A stretch of 64,000 nt of DNA from Megalonaias nervosa. Its lineage: Eukaryota > Mollusca > Bivalvia > Unionida > Unionidae. How positions within the stretch are numbered: position 1 is the first letter of the stretch; each line of letters opens with the position of its first letter. The notes under the pieces are model-generated. The model searched no databases. It saw nothing but the letters and a program-made list of their open reading frames with translations, and was not told the DNA's origin. The position numbers were made by a program, and so were the translations under genes. This document shows positions 34,511-46,790 of the stretch, one piece after another. Where the stretch lies: assembly GCA_016617855.1 (NCBI GenBank), contig JAECUM010001130.1:147681-211680 (forward strand), written 5' to 3'.

Positions 34511-35399
34511 GTCTTAATGACTAACAGAGCTAAAAGTTTATTTAACACAACAAAAACATTAATTTGAAATTTCTTAATGCAACTCAGATCCTAAATGCCA
34601 ACTTATTATCCAATTGAAGTGCATAGTTTTAAGTAATATGCAGGGTCCATGACTCTGTAAATTTGTGTACGAATGTAGTAAAAATTGAATGAAACCAACT
34701 GATGGATGTTTTAATATAAAGCCTTACACCAAATTTGGTTTCAGCCCATGAATTCCTTCAATGTGACTGGAAATGGTGGTTCTAGTTCTAGGTTGGAGGC
34801 AATGATAATGCAGGAGAATGCACAGAGAAAATTTCTTTCCTTAAGAAATTTCTAATGTTAAGAAAGTTAGCATCTACTATCATGTCTTTCTTGGACTGAC
34901 AATTTTTTGATCTGTATTATGAAAACCATCTGGTGTCTGCAAGTTAGAAAATTGGTCTCACTGGTGGTTCATCTGCTGATTTTGTCAACCTGAGCAATAT
35001 ATGGGAGTGATCAAAGTTTGTAAAAATACTGATTTGAAAATCTGGTTCTTACACATGTATGCAAAATGACAACAGAGTAAGTTACACATGTAGAGTAGTT
35101 GTCAGTTTCGTCTCATCCATAACCTAAATCTGTAAGACAAAAATAGAGCTGCCAATATACACAGGTGTAGTGTGGTGTTCATCCTGTTTAAAAAATATAG
35201 GAGTGTCTGTGCAATGTTACACACTATGACAAATACCTGTAAAAGGGCACACATGACCTGTATAGGTAGATAATTAGAGCAACACTATTAAAACTTACGA
35301 AGTGGATGCTAAAATATCAATTCTAATACGAAGTTACCTGTATGAAAGGCCAAATGACTGCCTATACATTTCAAATCACCAAAATGTTGTTGATAGTTA
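34511..35399. other. Intron without recognised gene
   Basis: No exon or element was recognised before the dispersed repeat that starts at about 35400. Confidence 0.4.
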
Positions 35400-36185
35400 C
35401 TATGAAGTGGACACTATGAGTAAACAATGCATAAAAATCTTACCTTTATGTATCCAAACATAGCAGAAATTATACAGCAATATTATACCAGTTTTATATA
35501 TCACACACCTTACCTAAACTTATTAAATATGGCTACAGCAATGTGTGGGGATGCCATCACAGCATGTGCAGGTATGTATAACAAAGGTGCCTACATGTGT
35601 GGAGATGGCAATGTGATAACTCTGACAAGTCATAAAATGTTGTCAATGAAAGAAAAGAGTAGTTGGAAATTTATAGATGGAGTATACTTCCCTGTGAAGA
35701 TGAAACTCCTCCAACTTGCTTTAAGGTAGAAAACTTCCAAACTGCTTGTTTGGATTTTGCAAGGGACTCTGTCTGTAGAGTGCAAGCATCCAAACTGCTT
35801 GTATGGATTTTGCAAGGGACTCTGTCTGTAGAGTGCAAGCATCCAAACTGCTTGTTTGGATTTTGCAAGGGACTCTGTCTGTAGAGTGCAAGCATCCAAA
35901 CTGCTTGTATGGATTTTGCAAGGGACTCTGTCTGTAGAGTGCAAGCATCCAAACTGCTTGTTTGGATTTTGCAAGGGACTCTGTCTGTAGAGTGCAAGCA
36001 TCCAAACTGCTTGTATGGATTTTGCAAGGGACTCTGTCTGTAGAGTGCAAGCATCCAAACTGCTTGTATGGATTTTGCAAGGGACTCTGTCTGTAGAGTG
36101 CAAGCTACTTGGCAAGAGCAGAAGTAGTAACTGAAGAATTCACAGGATTTGATGCCAATCCAAGTATTAAAGGAAGATCACTCTG
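35400..36185 (+). repeat. Dispersed repeat, long copy with internal 53-bp array
   Basis: The flanks match 44890-45325: GCAGAAATTATACAGCAATA, GCTACAGCAATGTG, GGAGTATACTTCCCTG, GAAGATGAAACTCC and, after the array, GAAGTAGTAACTGAAGAAT and CACAGGATTTG. The 45-kb copy has a single 53-bp-like unit, whereas this copy has seven. Confidence 0.9.
35736..36106. repeat. 53-bp x 7 tandem repeat
   Basis: Units start at 35736, 35789, 35842, 35895, 35948, 36001 and 36054, each TCCAAACTGCTTGTNTGGAT followed by TTTGCAAGGGACTCTGTCTG and TAGAGTGCAAGCA. The variable base alternates T, A, T, A, T, A, A, suggesting growth by 106-bp dimers. Since 53 is not a multiple of 3 and the unit lacks stops on the minus strand, all three minus frames stay open for up to 161 codons. 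These are artefacts. Confidence 0.97.
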
Positions 36186-37900
36186 TTAACTGTCACCCAG
36201 ATCAGCAGATTTATGACTACCAGTAAAACATTTGTCTGTTGTTGAATTGCCTGCTCTGAAGCCACATTGGGATTCCGGGTAAACACAGTCTGGCAGCAGC
36301 TGCAGCCTGTTGAGGAGGATGCGGGCGTACACTTTGCCAACGATGCTCAAGAGCGAGATCCCTCTGTAGTTGTTACTGTCACTGTCACGCTCCTCCATGG
36401 TGGGCATTTCCTGTATGCTGTTAAGGGATGCATTGGTGACTGACATTTCTTGGGAGTGCAGCTCTGAGTAGTGCTCCACCCATATGGCCATCTGTTGCTC
36501 GTGGTCTATGATCTTCTCTCCTGTCAGAGATTTCAAGGGGTGACCCTTTCACTTTTTGATGCCACTGTACATGCCTTGGATGTTTCCAGACTCGGCACTG
36601 TGCTGGGTTCCTTCACACAGTTGCTGCACTGTCTAGCAATGTGTTGGGTGGTGCTTCGGGCACTTCTGAGGGCAGCAAGCATCCATTCATTGGGGCAGTT
36701 TTTGTAAGCTATGAAGGCTTCTCATCTGTCCTCGATTACTGGTTCCATCCTTGAAAGGTGTGCGTTGAACAAGTCCTGGCTGGGTCTTTCCTTCTTGCCA
36801 AGCGTGGACATGGCTGTGCTGTAAATGGCACCCTTCATGGCATTCCACTTGGTTGTGGCAATGTGCTCTGACAGGTCACAGAAAGCCTGGTCCAGGGTGG
36901 ACACATACTCCTTCACCTTGGAGGGGACCGACATCTGCATAATGTTGATGCAAGGGTGACCTTTTGGTTTGGAGAAGTGTAGCATGTGTGGCTGTAGGCG
37001 CACCCTGCTGCTCATGAGGGCATGGTCAGAGACACAGTCTGCACTGTGATAGCTTCTGGTGGAGAGGACGCTGTTCAGGGCAGAGTGCCTGATGATGACC
37101 AAGTCGAGCTGGTGCCAGTGATGAGACCTGGGGTGTTTCCATGACACTTTGTGTTGTGGCTTACACTTGAAAAAGGTGTTTGTAATGCACAGGTCATGGC
37201 AGGTGCACAGCTCCAGCGATGATCCCTCCCACCATTGAAGCTGACCCATGGTACCCCTTCCCTATGCCAATCGGGTGGGACTTATAACCCATAGACTGCC
37301 AGCTTCCATGTTGTTTCCTCACTCAGGAGCAAGGCTGGAGTGGCCTCTCCAGGGCGCAAGCCTGGACGTGGAGTATGGAGATCCTTTGCTGCCCAGACAT
37401 CAGGATCCCCCTCTCGTCCTTGCTGGTGGGGTCCAAAGAAATGCTGAGCATAATGTTTGGCACCAGTTAGGCTGCAGGAGCTGCCAGAAGGAAGTCGAAG
37501 TTGACACCCAGCCACCTTATGGGCTCCACTCTGGATTTTCTGTCTGGGTTTACTCCCATAGCCTTTCCTTCTCCTGAAGATATCCACAAGGCAGTGGAGC
37601 CATCATCCAATGGCTGGGGCATGGATGCTGGATGTTCGGGGCATCCGTGGACCAAGGGTCATCATGCCCCAAGACTGTCCAGCACTCCTTGGCACTTCGT
37701 AGGTTTGGAATTAGAGTTACCATCTCCTAGACGAACTGCCTGACAAGGCTAACGAGCTCCATCTGCCCAGGTTTGGAGTCAGAGTTTTCCTTCTCTCAGA
37801 CTGGCTGCCTACCAAGGCTAACGACCCCAGTCTGCCCACCCAGTTATACTGCAGCGGTATAACACGAGCCCAAGTATAACAATGCATATATACAGGGTGC
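36186..37900 (-). mobile_element. Second LINE fragment (endonuclease plus RT N-terminus)
   Basis: The minus-strand remnant differs from the 1-4420 element. The frame at 37249-36722 has the end of an APE-type endonuclease: SWKHPRSHHWHQLDLVIIR and SADCVSDHALM. A short linker follows. The frame at 36536-36186 opens the RT (LTGEKIIDHEQQMAIWVEHY, NNYRGISLLSIVGKVYARIL, YPESQCGFRAGNST), with a deletion between EMPTMEERDSD and NNYRGIS. The catalytic core is missing. Region 37250-37900 is GC-richer and is probably the element's 5' region. There are frame breaks throughout. Confidence 0.8.
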
Positions 37901-38092
37901 AAAAAATTTATTTGGTCTGGAACTAAAATAAAAACCTTACCTAAGACCGAAAAATGTAACTGTAAACCAGTGACCTTCTATTTGTAAGGGTGTTATGCTA
38001 ACAAAGATATGTTCAATCATCTAGTATGAACACAACTTGGTAAATGAACACACAATCTAACCAAGCCCAGTGAAGTGTGAATTATGGGTCTC

Positions 38093-38180
<88 letters not shown>

Positions 38181-38430
38181 CAACAGAAACATTCAGTCAT
38201 GAGCTAGCTCATATTTAAATATGCAAACTTAAATCACTTTTTTCAATGACTCTAGCATCATGATTCAGAAAAAAACTCAAACTATGATTTAACTAGTCAT
38301 TGAAGTGTGAAAATATGGGCAGTGGTGACCAACAGCAAGATGCATCACCTCACCAAATGTCATGATTCCTGGTATAACAACATTATGTATACATTGTGCA
38401 AAACCCAAGCTAAACGCAAGAAGTTAATGT
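37901..38430 (+). repeat. Dispersed repeat of the GGTCACAGT family, copy 3, with microsatellite
   Basis: The copy contains TACAGGGTGCAAAAAATTTA, GAAGTGTGAAAATATGGGCA, AGATGCATCACCTCACCAAA, TCCTGGTATAACAACATTAT and GTGCAAAACCCAAGCTAAA, in the order of the copies at 19.9 and 50.0 kb. A compound microsatellite, (AT)n at 38105-38143 then (GT)n to 38179, splits it. Confidence 0.7.
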
Positions 38431-39476
38431 CAATCACGGGCCTGGTGTATGTTCGAAACAATTTTTTAATCTTCCATAATTCAAAACTCTATTAAAGTAT
38501 GACAGTTACAAAAGTTGGTGCAAACATTACATACCAAGGATAAAAGTGTGAAAATGCATTACCAGAACAAAGAAATGACCTGCATATAGTGTAGGGACCC
38601 GGTTATGAAATTGAGGTCTGTTGAGATCAATGAAATTCAAACACCTACACCTGCAGTCTATATGGTCAAAGATAGATCAAGAGAGAAAAGAACAATTAGA
38701 ATAACTGGAGAGATTTATAATATTGTGCATTCAAATGTTGAAGTGTATTTTTGTAACTACTTCATATGGATAAGCTACAATTAGAACATGTTAGGTACAT
38801 AAAACCCCAATTTGTAGTCACTTATATTGATAATAATGTTTTGAAAATAAACTAACTGTAGTTATTAAAAAGTGTTACATGTATATGGGGATTACTACCA
38901 CCCTGAATTATAGTTCCCTATCTCATCATACAATATAATTTTGTGATATTCTACTTGATATCTACTTCTCTGATGACTCTGTTATACATTAGGACAAGGT
39001 AAAAGGAGAATATTGGACTGCAGTTCAGTTTAATTGTAATCTACTTTTCTGTTTCTTGATTACTCTGTGATATTACCCTGACAATTTATTAAATGATAAA
39101 CAAATCTTTGTTTATGCATTGTTAAAGATTGTTTATTCATCAATAAGAAGGATTTTGACAATCTGATTGCTTGCAATATGCTCTGCAATAAACGTTGAGT
39201 AGTAGTGCATAACTGGTTTGTATAATCAGCAGATCCCCAGTTTATGCATTGTCATTTCATTTCATAACATTATTTTTCTTAATAATTAAACATAAGTACA
39301 TGTTCAAAGAAACAATATCCCTCTTCTGTTTTTGTTCACAATTTATGAAAAGTGCACAAAATACATCATTTTCATTGATCTGACTATGATCAGTAGCTAT
39401 ATATAAATTTCCTGTACAAAATATCAAGCATCTCCATCATAATGAAAATCCATCCTTTTATAAAATTTTAACTTAC
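38431..39476. other. Intron downstream of RRM exon 4
   Basis: AT-rich intron; no exon or element was recognised. Confidence 0.4.
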
Positions 39477-39722
39477 CAATGATTTGATCAAATCTGATGA
39501 TAATTTTGTCTCCTTCCTCACCAAAGAGAAAACCAATTGGGGTCAGGCCTAGTTTTGCCTCAAAAAAATTGGTCAAGCCATCACGTGTAATTTTACTAGT
39601 TAGTCCTGCTAACAGAACTCTATCTTCATAGGTCAGCCTAGGTGGTGGAGGTACATGCAATTTAACTTGCAATGACTGGCCTTCCACTTTGTGCTGTCCA
39701 TGGAATGCAACCCTCTGGGCAA
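39477..39722 (-). CDS. PARP14-like gene: RRM exon 4 (divergent)
   Basis: An 82-codon exon, phase 1 at both ends (acceptor TTTATTCTAG above 39722, consensus donor GTAAGT below 39477). AQRVAFHGQHKVEGQSLQVK completes the previous RRM, and then HVPPPPRLTYEDRVLLAGLT starts a new RNA-recognition-like fold ending IIIRFDQIIG. Unlike its sisters it has FFEAKLGLTPIGFLF in place of the FEN.KRSGG box, so it may bind a different ligand or have a purely structural role. It lies 8 kb from exon 3 and 15 kb from exon 5. The latter intron holds the Penelope-like element, two TIR transposon copies and two LINE fragments. Confidence 0.85.
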
Positions 39723-41900
39723 CTAGAATAAATGAGAAATTATATGGGTTCTCATCATAAATGTTAATTTATTAGTTTATATTCAATTACACAGTCAGCT
39801 AATGAACCGTCATGCTTCTAATCAATTTGCTATTGTCCCAGATACTTTTTTTAAAAAGGCATTTGAAACTACATGTCATAAAATTTCACAGAAAATCACA
39901 ATGTTAAGTAGCTATTATTCTAGGAAATTTCCTAACCTCACTTTCTTCTAAACTTTAACAGTAAGCCTGCACAACCCAATCCCAAAAATGTTCTTCAAAA
40001 TGCTAAACCCTTTAAGCAAAATCTGAAAATCGGAAACCTAGGAAATGGAGCCTCTATCCTAAATAGTGTCCAGGATTTACAGGTCATTAAACAAGCATAA
40101 ACCTGGTGAAATACCAACTGGAAATTTTTTCCTACATTTCTTCCATACTACTTACCTGACCATAATACCTTAGGAGAACTACCAGCCCTCCCTGATTAAA
40201 ACAGTTTTGCTAAAGAGCTAAAAGCTATATGCCCACCTAGGTAAGTGATCTCCCTCTGGTGCCAGGATTGACATCAAATTCTATGAATTATTACTGAAGC
40301 GGAAGGCATGCTTTCTTTATGAATGTAATTATGGGGAGGCTGAGAGGGTGCATCTGTATTTGTGTATTATGATTAGGCAAATATTATTGAATAAACATAT
40401 TTTACTTTAAAAATTTAGTTTCTTCTTCAAACACGTTTCAGAAGAATAGGTAAGAGATGGAGAGAGATATATCTCCTTAAACTGGAGAAACCAGCTTCAG
40501 TTCTGAAAAAAAAGACTATACCATATTTCTGGGAGTGGATTTGAATGGGACAATTTTTCCTTACTGCACATCCAGAGTATGTCACAAAGCCGCATCTTTG
40601 TGACACTGTTGAATGATGTGGGAAGGTAACCGTTTGTGTTGAGTTGAGCCGTTGAGAGTGAAAGAACTCTGAGATGAAAGCTGGAGAAGTAAACTTGGAT
40701 CTCTATCCCACAGCACAGATAATAACAGAGAACAGTTTCACTGATATGCAGTAATTGTGTTGACTGTCCTATCTTCATAAGCCGAGATGTGAAGCAAATT
40801 CATCTGGTGTCTGGTATGTGTAACAAATAACCTGCTTTATCCAAGATGAAAGTGTCCATGTTGATATATCATTCTTTCCACCTGTGCGGAGTGAGAGGCA
40901 TGATCTCCCTCAACACAATGGCTCAATCCTTCTTGAGTACCACTTCTGAGCTCACACTTAGTCCTGTAGCTGACCCTGAGACCAAGTCCCCAGAGTAGAC
41001 AGGAATTTATTGCCAATCTTTAATTACCCTTGAATGGAAGGCTATTCTTGGTAATGAAAGCAGGGATTGATATGTGATTACTAACCAACCATGCCTGCCA
41101 TAACATAATATGGTGTGTCATGCTAAAAATACATTTTTTAACTCCCAAACTCCCTAATATGGTCATTTTTCAAAAATCATGATTTTCAGTACTCTTTTAA
41201 AAATATCTTGGTGCTGATGTCAAACTATCCTATGAGCAGTTTAAATAGCAACAATTAAAAAGCAAAGAGGTCAGGTATAAATCACCATTTCATGTTACTT
41301 AATTGGCTGATAACAGATAGTGTGACATGTTTGAAGACTGCATTAGATGAGCTCATTATGCTAATTTGCATATTTACATGTAAGATCACAAAGTGGAACA
41401 ATCTAATATGGGTAATCGTAGAGATGCTAGATGCATGTAGAAGAACAAAAGTGTTCAATTGTGCTTCATTTTTGAAGGTGATTCAGAAAACAATTAGCCA
41501 TCAGCAAAGCAAGCAAAGCTGATCAAAAATAAATTTGAGAATTGGTTGGAATTTTACTTTGTGAAGCATGTCAGCAAAGGGTGTGTGTGTGCATGTGCAT
41601 GTGTGTGTGTGTGGGGGCATTTACTGCAAACAACATATCGACATACGTCAATCCTGTGTATGAGGAGCACCACATATATGTAAGATATTCTACATGATGA
41701 ATTGAACTCTCAGATTATTTCTTTATCATTATTTGTTATTTAAACTTTTTAAAATAATGACTATTAATTAACCTATGCTTTTCAGGATGATTTTAGCCAT
41801 GAAATAGATTGATTGAAAGACAAGAATTAGCGCATGCTCATGTTTGTGTAGTTGATTTGTGTCGATAAGGCATTACCACCCATACATGATGGAGGCATCT
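39723..41900. other. Intron without recognised gene
   Basis: Parts of 40180-41100 are less AT-rich and read like old repeat remnants (similar wording near 56440-57000, such as GATCTCCCTC), but no domain was identified. A short GTGT run is at 41580-41613. Confidence 0.4.
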
Positions 41901-41921
41901 TATTACTGCTGCATTACTTGT

Positions 41922-42178
41922 TGTTGCTGTTATTGTTGTTGTAGGGTTTAATGCCATTTTTCAACACGGGCTATAAATGGTGGCTGGTAACTGTAACTGG
42001 TGGAGGAAGAATCCTGGAAAACCCCAGGAAGAAACCACCAACCCATGAGAAGCTACTGGCAGGCTTTCTCATGTACCCACATTAGCTGAACTTGAGACTC
42101 GAACCTACACAGACAGAGATCTGATGGCAGTGATCTAGAATGGTGAGTGCTTTAGACCACTTGGGCACTCTGGGCCCA
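41922..42178 (-). mobile_element. tRNA-derived SINE (same family as 7726-7968), reversed
   Basis: Read on the minus strand it starts GGGCCCAGAGTGCCCAAGTG, has GTGTAGGTTCGAGTCTCAAG around the B box, GGGTACATGAGAAAGCCTGC, GGTTTCTTCCTGGGGTTTTC and the tail CCCTACAACAACAATAACAG. It is more complete in the body than the 23-kb copy. Confidence 0.85.
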
Positions 42179-42870
42179 TGCATTTTTTTTTTTTGCATTA
42201 CCTGTAAAAACCCCATTAAATCTGAAAATAGTATCCCCCTTCCCCCAATGAAATGGTCAGTCTCAAATGTGATGTATATTCATTCTTCTATAAAGACAAA
42301 CAAATCTCATGATCAGACTGCATAAGATACAGTTTTGACACTGCTAACATCATGGTCATTCGTAACAACTAAGTTCTGACCAGAATTTGCTCAGAGAATC
42401 CAGCAGAGAAAATTGAACACCACTACTATGAGTGTAACGATGAACTCTAATGTCATCTGCATTACCTTCAAACTCCCACTGAACAACTGAGACTAGCAAA
42501 GGCTGTATCTAATTGCCTACATTTTGCCAAAACTTGGTGCATGCTTTTATTTAACATTAGTGTGGTTGTGATTATGTGAGTGTTTGCACATACGTGTATG
42601 CTGATGATATCTGACAATACTAAGTCTACCAACTATTTTCTTCTCTTTGTAAGTGTATTAAATGCTTTGAACAAGATAAAGTTATTTTATTTTATTTGGA
42701 TTTCAATTTCCAGTCATCTTCTATGAGCTTATGTGAGATGTATGCTTATTCTCAGTGGTACATCGCTTTGTTTGGTCAAATGCACTTACTGCCTTGGGAC
42801 CCCAAAACACACCTTTTGAGCCTAAAAAATCCCCAACACTGTTTGGGAATATGGCAGGTATGTGTCACCA
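42179..42870. other. Intron without recognised gene
   Basis: No exon or element was recognised in this AT-rich stretch apart from a T run at 42183-42194. Confidence 0.4.
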
Positions 42871-42874
42871 CATT

Positions 42875-43195
42875 TGTGAACTTTTATGAACTGTTCATTA
42901 ATTTGGTTCATGACAATTCATGAACTGTTCAAGAACCTTTTGATGAACTTTCATGAATGGTCCATGAATAGTTCATGCCAGTTCATGAATTATTCATGAT
43001 CATTTCATAGGAGAAGTTCATGAACACTTCACGAACTAATAATTCCTGAATTGACCATTTTCAGTTCATGCACATTCATGAATAGTTCATGAACCTTTTG
43101 ATGGACTTTCATGAATGGTTCATTGTCTGGGTTCATGAACTGTTCAAGAATGGTTCATGCCAGTTCATGAATTATTCATGATCATTTCGTAGGGT
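42875..43195. repeat. Field of TTCATGAA palindromes with an internal duplication
   Basis: The self-complementary octamer TTCATGAA or a one-base variant recurs well over ten times in about 320 bp. A longer block (AACCTTTTGATGAACTTTCA through GATCATTTCATAGG, about 42936-43013) is repeated with changes at about 43095-43193, ending GATCATTTCGTAGG. Confidence 0.85.
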
Positions 43196-44889
43196 GACCC
43201 ATCTTTTCGGAACTGCATGCAGACAAGTCCACAAACAATGCTTGCATTTCACTGATACTGCCTGCCATTAGCCAATACAGTCAGAAAGCAGGTCTTATTG
43301 TGGGAAGTTAACCAATGAAGCTCTTGAGAGCAGTTCAAAATGGTGTCTTGTTCAGCAGGTTTGTAGCCATGGTAGATTACACCTGGGCAAGGATCCAACA
43401 TCAATGGATGTGTGTAACCAAAAATAGATAAAAGATCTGATATGTTTTGGGATTGTTTAAAATCCTCTCTTCCATGATAATGTATTGTATTAGTGATCAT
43501 GAATCAGTATGATTTAGTTGTGATTGGTGTCAACTGTTTCTTATCGAAGAGCCATAGGAAGTTAGTTATTGGGGTATATATTTCTGTAATGGTATAATGT
43601 GTCCTTGTGGCATCCATTTGGACCAAAGACTCTTTTGTAATGGCTGCCCAAGAGAGCAATCTAGGACTAAGATGTCCACTGTCACACTGAGCAAAACCAG
43701 CAGTCTAAAGAATTTTCTAGAGGGTAGATTGTTCTGCACAAGCAAGGAATTCAACACAGTATTAATTCAATTCTTGTTTGTTCCAGACTTAGATGACCAA
43801 AATGGTACGAGGTCACAAATGTCCTTACTGACAAAAAGACTCAGAATGAGAAGGAGAGTAACAAGTAAATTGTCATGTCTCATGCCAAGATATAATTTAC
43901 CTGCTGTTTTGTAGTCTATAGTTTTAGTAGGGAAATCACAGGAACTGGGAGCCATGTGAGTGGGGGCTGGAAGTCACACCTCTTGGAAGTCCACACTAAT
44001 TGTGTAGTCTCCCCAATGGACAGCATTTAGAACCTATCGTTGTATTCAATCATGAACCAAAGAGCACAAGAGTTGGTTGAATGAGCTTTGGTTAATGACC
44101 AAGTGAAGAGTGCCAGATTTGTAGCTGAAGGAACTCTCAACAAAAGAGGAGGTGTGCTGATTGTGATACTGAGTCCCCAGGAAACCGTTTATTGGGTCCA
44201 TATGTCATCATAGCTATTGTCCCCATTCACCAGCAAAAGATTAGAGCCTTCCATATACTGAAATATGTCATAAGGGTGTGTGAAAGTGGTGTACTTTGAG
44301 ATAGGGATGGTGGAAATAAACATCAGTGAAAACACACTCCTTCACCTTTTGTCCACTTTAGTTACAGAGAGATGTGGTTTTCAATGGTTTTAAATTCGTT
44401 ATGACTGCCTTCCAGTGGGCCTGTGCTCTAGGAACATATCTGCAATCTCTTGTTGACTGCCCTCGCAAATCCCTGCACTGCAGCTGAGACTGTGAGGGAG
44501 GAAAAGAAGGTATACTTGGTCGCTTGTTTCTGAATCCCTAAACCTGATCATTAAAGAGGAGATTGGATCCTTAAGACTGAGTGTTGCTTGGCCTTATGGT
44601 GGTCCTTAAGAAAGGTGGAGGTACAGAGCATTGCCTCTCATTCCACCAGTTGTACGTTCATAATTGCTCTTATGGTCATGGCCATAGTATATTGGGCTTC
44701 TCTGTTTAAGAAGTGGGCCAGTCTAAATACAGGCTACCACTCAAGTCTGGAGTAATGAAGGGATTAGGGGTGAGTCACCAAGATGAAGTCACATCCATTT
44801 GAAGGCAATATTACTTATAGGAAAGGCTCAATGACCTTCTATACAGCTAAAATCAGTAAAATGTCACATCTATAACAATGAAGTAGATG
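43196..44889. other. Less AT-rich stretch with unassigned ORFs
   Basis: ORFs at 43249-43500 (-) and 43597-43914 (+) have reasonably mixed composition, and the 43.5-44.8 kb stretch is richer in G and C than its flanks. This suggests an old mobile element, but I see no recognisable catalytic motif or terminal repeat and do not call a gene. Confidence 0.35.
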
Positions 44890-45325
44890 TTAAGACTAGA
44901 TAATGCATGCATTTGGACACTGCAGAAAATATACAGCAATATTAAATGAGTTTTCTATATCATGCATCAGACCTGCACTTGTTAATATAGTTACAGCAAT
45001 GTGAGGGACAATACCGCAACCTGTACAGGTATGTATGTAGGGTACTCAAGTGTGTGAAGATGGCAAAGTGATAACAATGAGAAACTCTATCATCAACGAA
45101 AGAAAAGAGCAGAAAACTTGTAAATTTATAGAGGGAGTATACTTCCCTGCGAAGATGAAACTCCTTCAACTTGTTTTAAGGTAGAAAACTTCCAAACTGC
45201 TTGTATAGAATTTCCAAGGCCTATCTAGCTGTGGAGTGTATGCTACTTGGTACAAGCGGAAGTAGTAACTGAAGAATGCACAGGATTTGGCACCAATCCC
45301 AGTATCAAGGGGAGATCAATCTGTC
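44890..45325 (+). repeat. Dispersed repeat, short copy (partner of 35400-36185)
   Basis: It aligns in order with the 35.4-36.2 kb copy on both sides of the 53-bp unit: AAAATATACAGCAATATTA, GGAGTATACTTCCCTGCGAA, CTTCCAAACTGCTTGTATAG, GTGGAGTGTATGCTACTTGG, GAAGTAGTAACTGAAGAATG and CACAGGATTTGG. It has one unit only, about 45188-45242. Confidence 0.9.
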
Positions 45326-46562
45326 TCCTTGGTGAGCTGATAAATTGTAGATTTTAGCTAAAACGTTTTAATCTGGGAGGGCTGAATTTTCAAGGCAGTA
45401 GTAGTTCTCTGAAGATATTATAATCAGGTAACATATTTCAAGAAGATAGGTGCTATCTTATAATTCCAGTGTTACAACTTGAAAAGTACATGTATATGCT
45501 ATTTTAGCAATATTGTTAACATACTGATAAAAGTACAGTTGCATATAAAGTAAATGAAAGCAGCCTTTATGAAAGATCATATTCTTCCTTTCTTGCTGCT
45601 ATGGGTTTGTTTTCTTTAAATTCTACAATTGAATTTCACTCTTTGTCAAGGTGGAGACATTAGAACAAGGTAAGAATAGAAGAAGCTGTCAACTGTTGGG
45701 TTCTGAATGGATTCCAGTCTTGAATGTGCTGATGTACCAATGACCTGGAATAGTGTTTATGTGCTAACAGTCTTGATGTATCACAATGACATAATCCAAA
45801 ATGTCTCTAAATGAATTCATTATAATCCCAAAAAAGTAAATTAGTCCTAAAGTCAACGAACATGTTGTAATTCCAATGAATATTTTAAATAAAAAATCAT
45901 CTCAATTTTAAACTGAATACAACCAAAAGCCTGATTCCACTAGTCAGATTTAAAGCAGGGATGAGTAATAGTAATATAAACAACCCTAATATAAAAACAT
46001 AATGCACAATAAGAGGATCTGGATGAGGGTCATCTTAATGGAAATTTCCATCAAACTGTAAACAAAATTTGTTTCTAGAATCTTCTAGGGTCTGTAAACA
46101 TCTTTGCCTGCAAATAATAATAATTTTAACAAGATCAGAAATAAAAATGTGCTATGTAATATGTTGTTTATTAAAAAATAATGTAGGCCCAAACTTCTAC
46201 CCTCAATTATAGACAAAGTCAATCACAAAGTATAATTAAATATACATAACATAGTGAATCCTTGGAGAAACAAGACTTATAAAGTTTGGCTTTTGTAAAT
46301 ACACTGGCATTAGTTGCAGTTTCTGTCCTCTTTATCTTGGCACAATAACTAGTATTAACATTTCCCTGGACATTTTGCTGTCTAGTATTTGACAGTTGTT
46401 TCATTAACTGCATCTAGTTAAAGGATTGTGGCAAGTTTCAAGAACAAACCAATCATGATTATGTTGGTTTGTACGGCAATGGCTACTGAATAAGCAAAAA
46501 CCCCATATGAAAAATTTTCAGTCACATGGATATCATTAACATGTACTGTAACTGTGCAAACA
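45326..46562. other. Intron without recognised gene
   Basis: AT-rich; short ORFs lack domains or splice context. Confidence 0.4.
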
Positions 46563-46790
46563 TAAATATAAACATACAATATGGACAAGTTCCTGGTCAT
46601 GCAGGTGCAATTACTGGAACTGTAATGGTGTAAATGCATGTAAAAATGTACAATATCAAGAAATTTCTGGTCAGGGCGGCCCAATTAATGGAATTGTATT
46701 GGTGTAAACACATATAAACATACAATATTGTTAAGTTCTTGGTTATGCAGTAAGACGCAACTACTGGAACTGTATTGGTGTAAACTCACT
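46563..46790. repeat. Tandem repeat, about 80-90-bp unit x 3
   Basis: Three diverged units share ATACAATAT, AAGTTCNTGGTNATGCAG-like, ACTGGAACTGTATTGGTGTA and AAC.CA.ATAAACATACAAT landmarks. Confidence 0.8.

Noticed and set aside
35736..36106. CRISPR-like regular repeat spacing
   Set aside because: Units are directly adjacent with no unique spacers, and the context is a eukaryotic intron.
35630..36115. A 161-codon minus-strand ORF with a repeated CTLQTESLAK motif
   Set aside because: It is produced by the 53-bp tandem repeat, which keeps all three minus frames open.
43249..43914. Coding exons in the less AT-rich 43-44 kb stretch
   Set aside because: ORFs on opposite strands overlap in the neighbourhood, show no motif, and lack phase-compatible splice sites with the PARP14-like gene.
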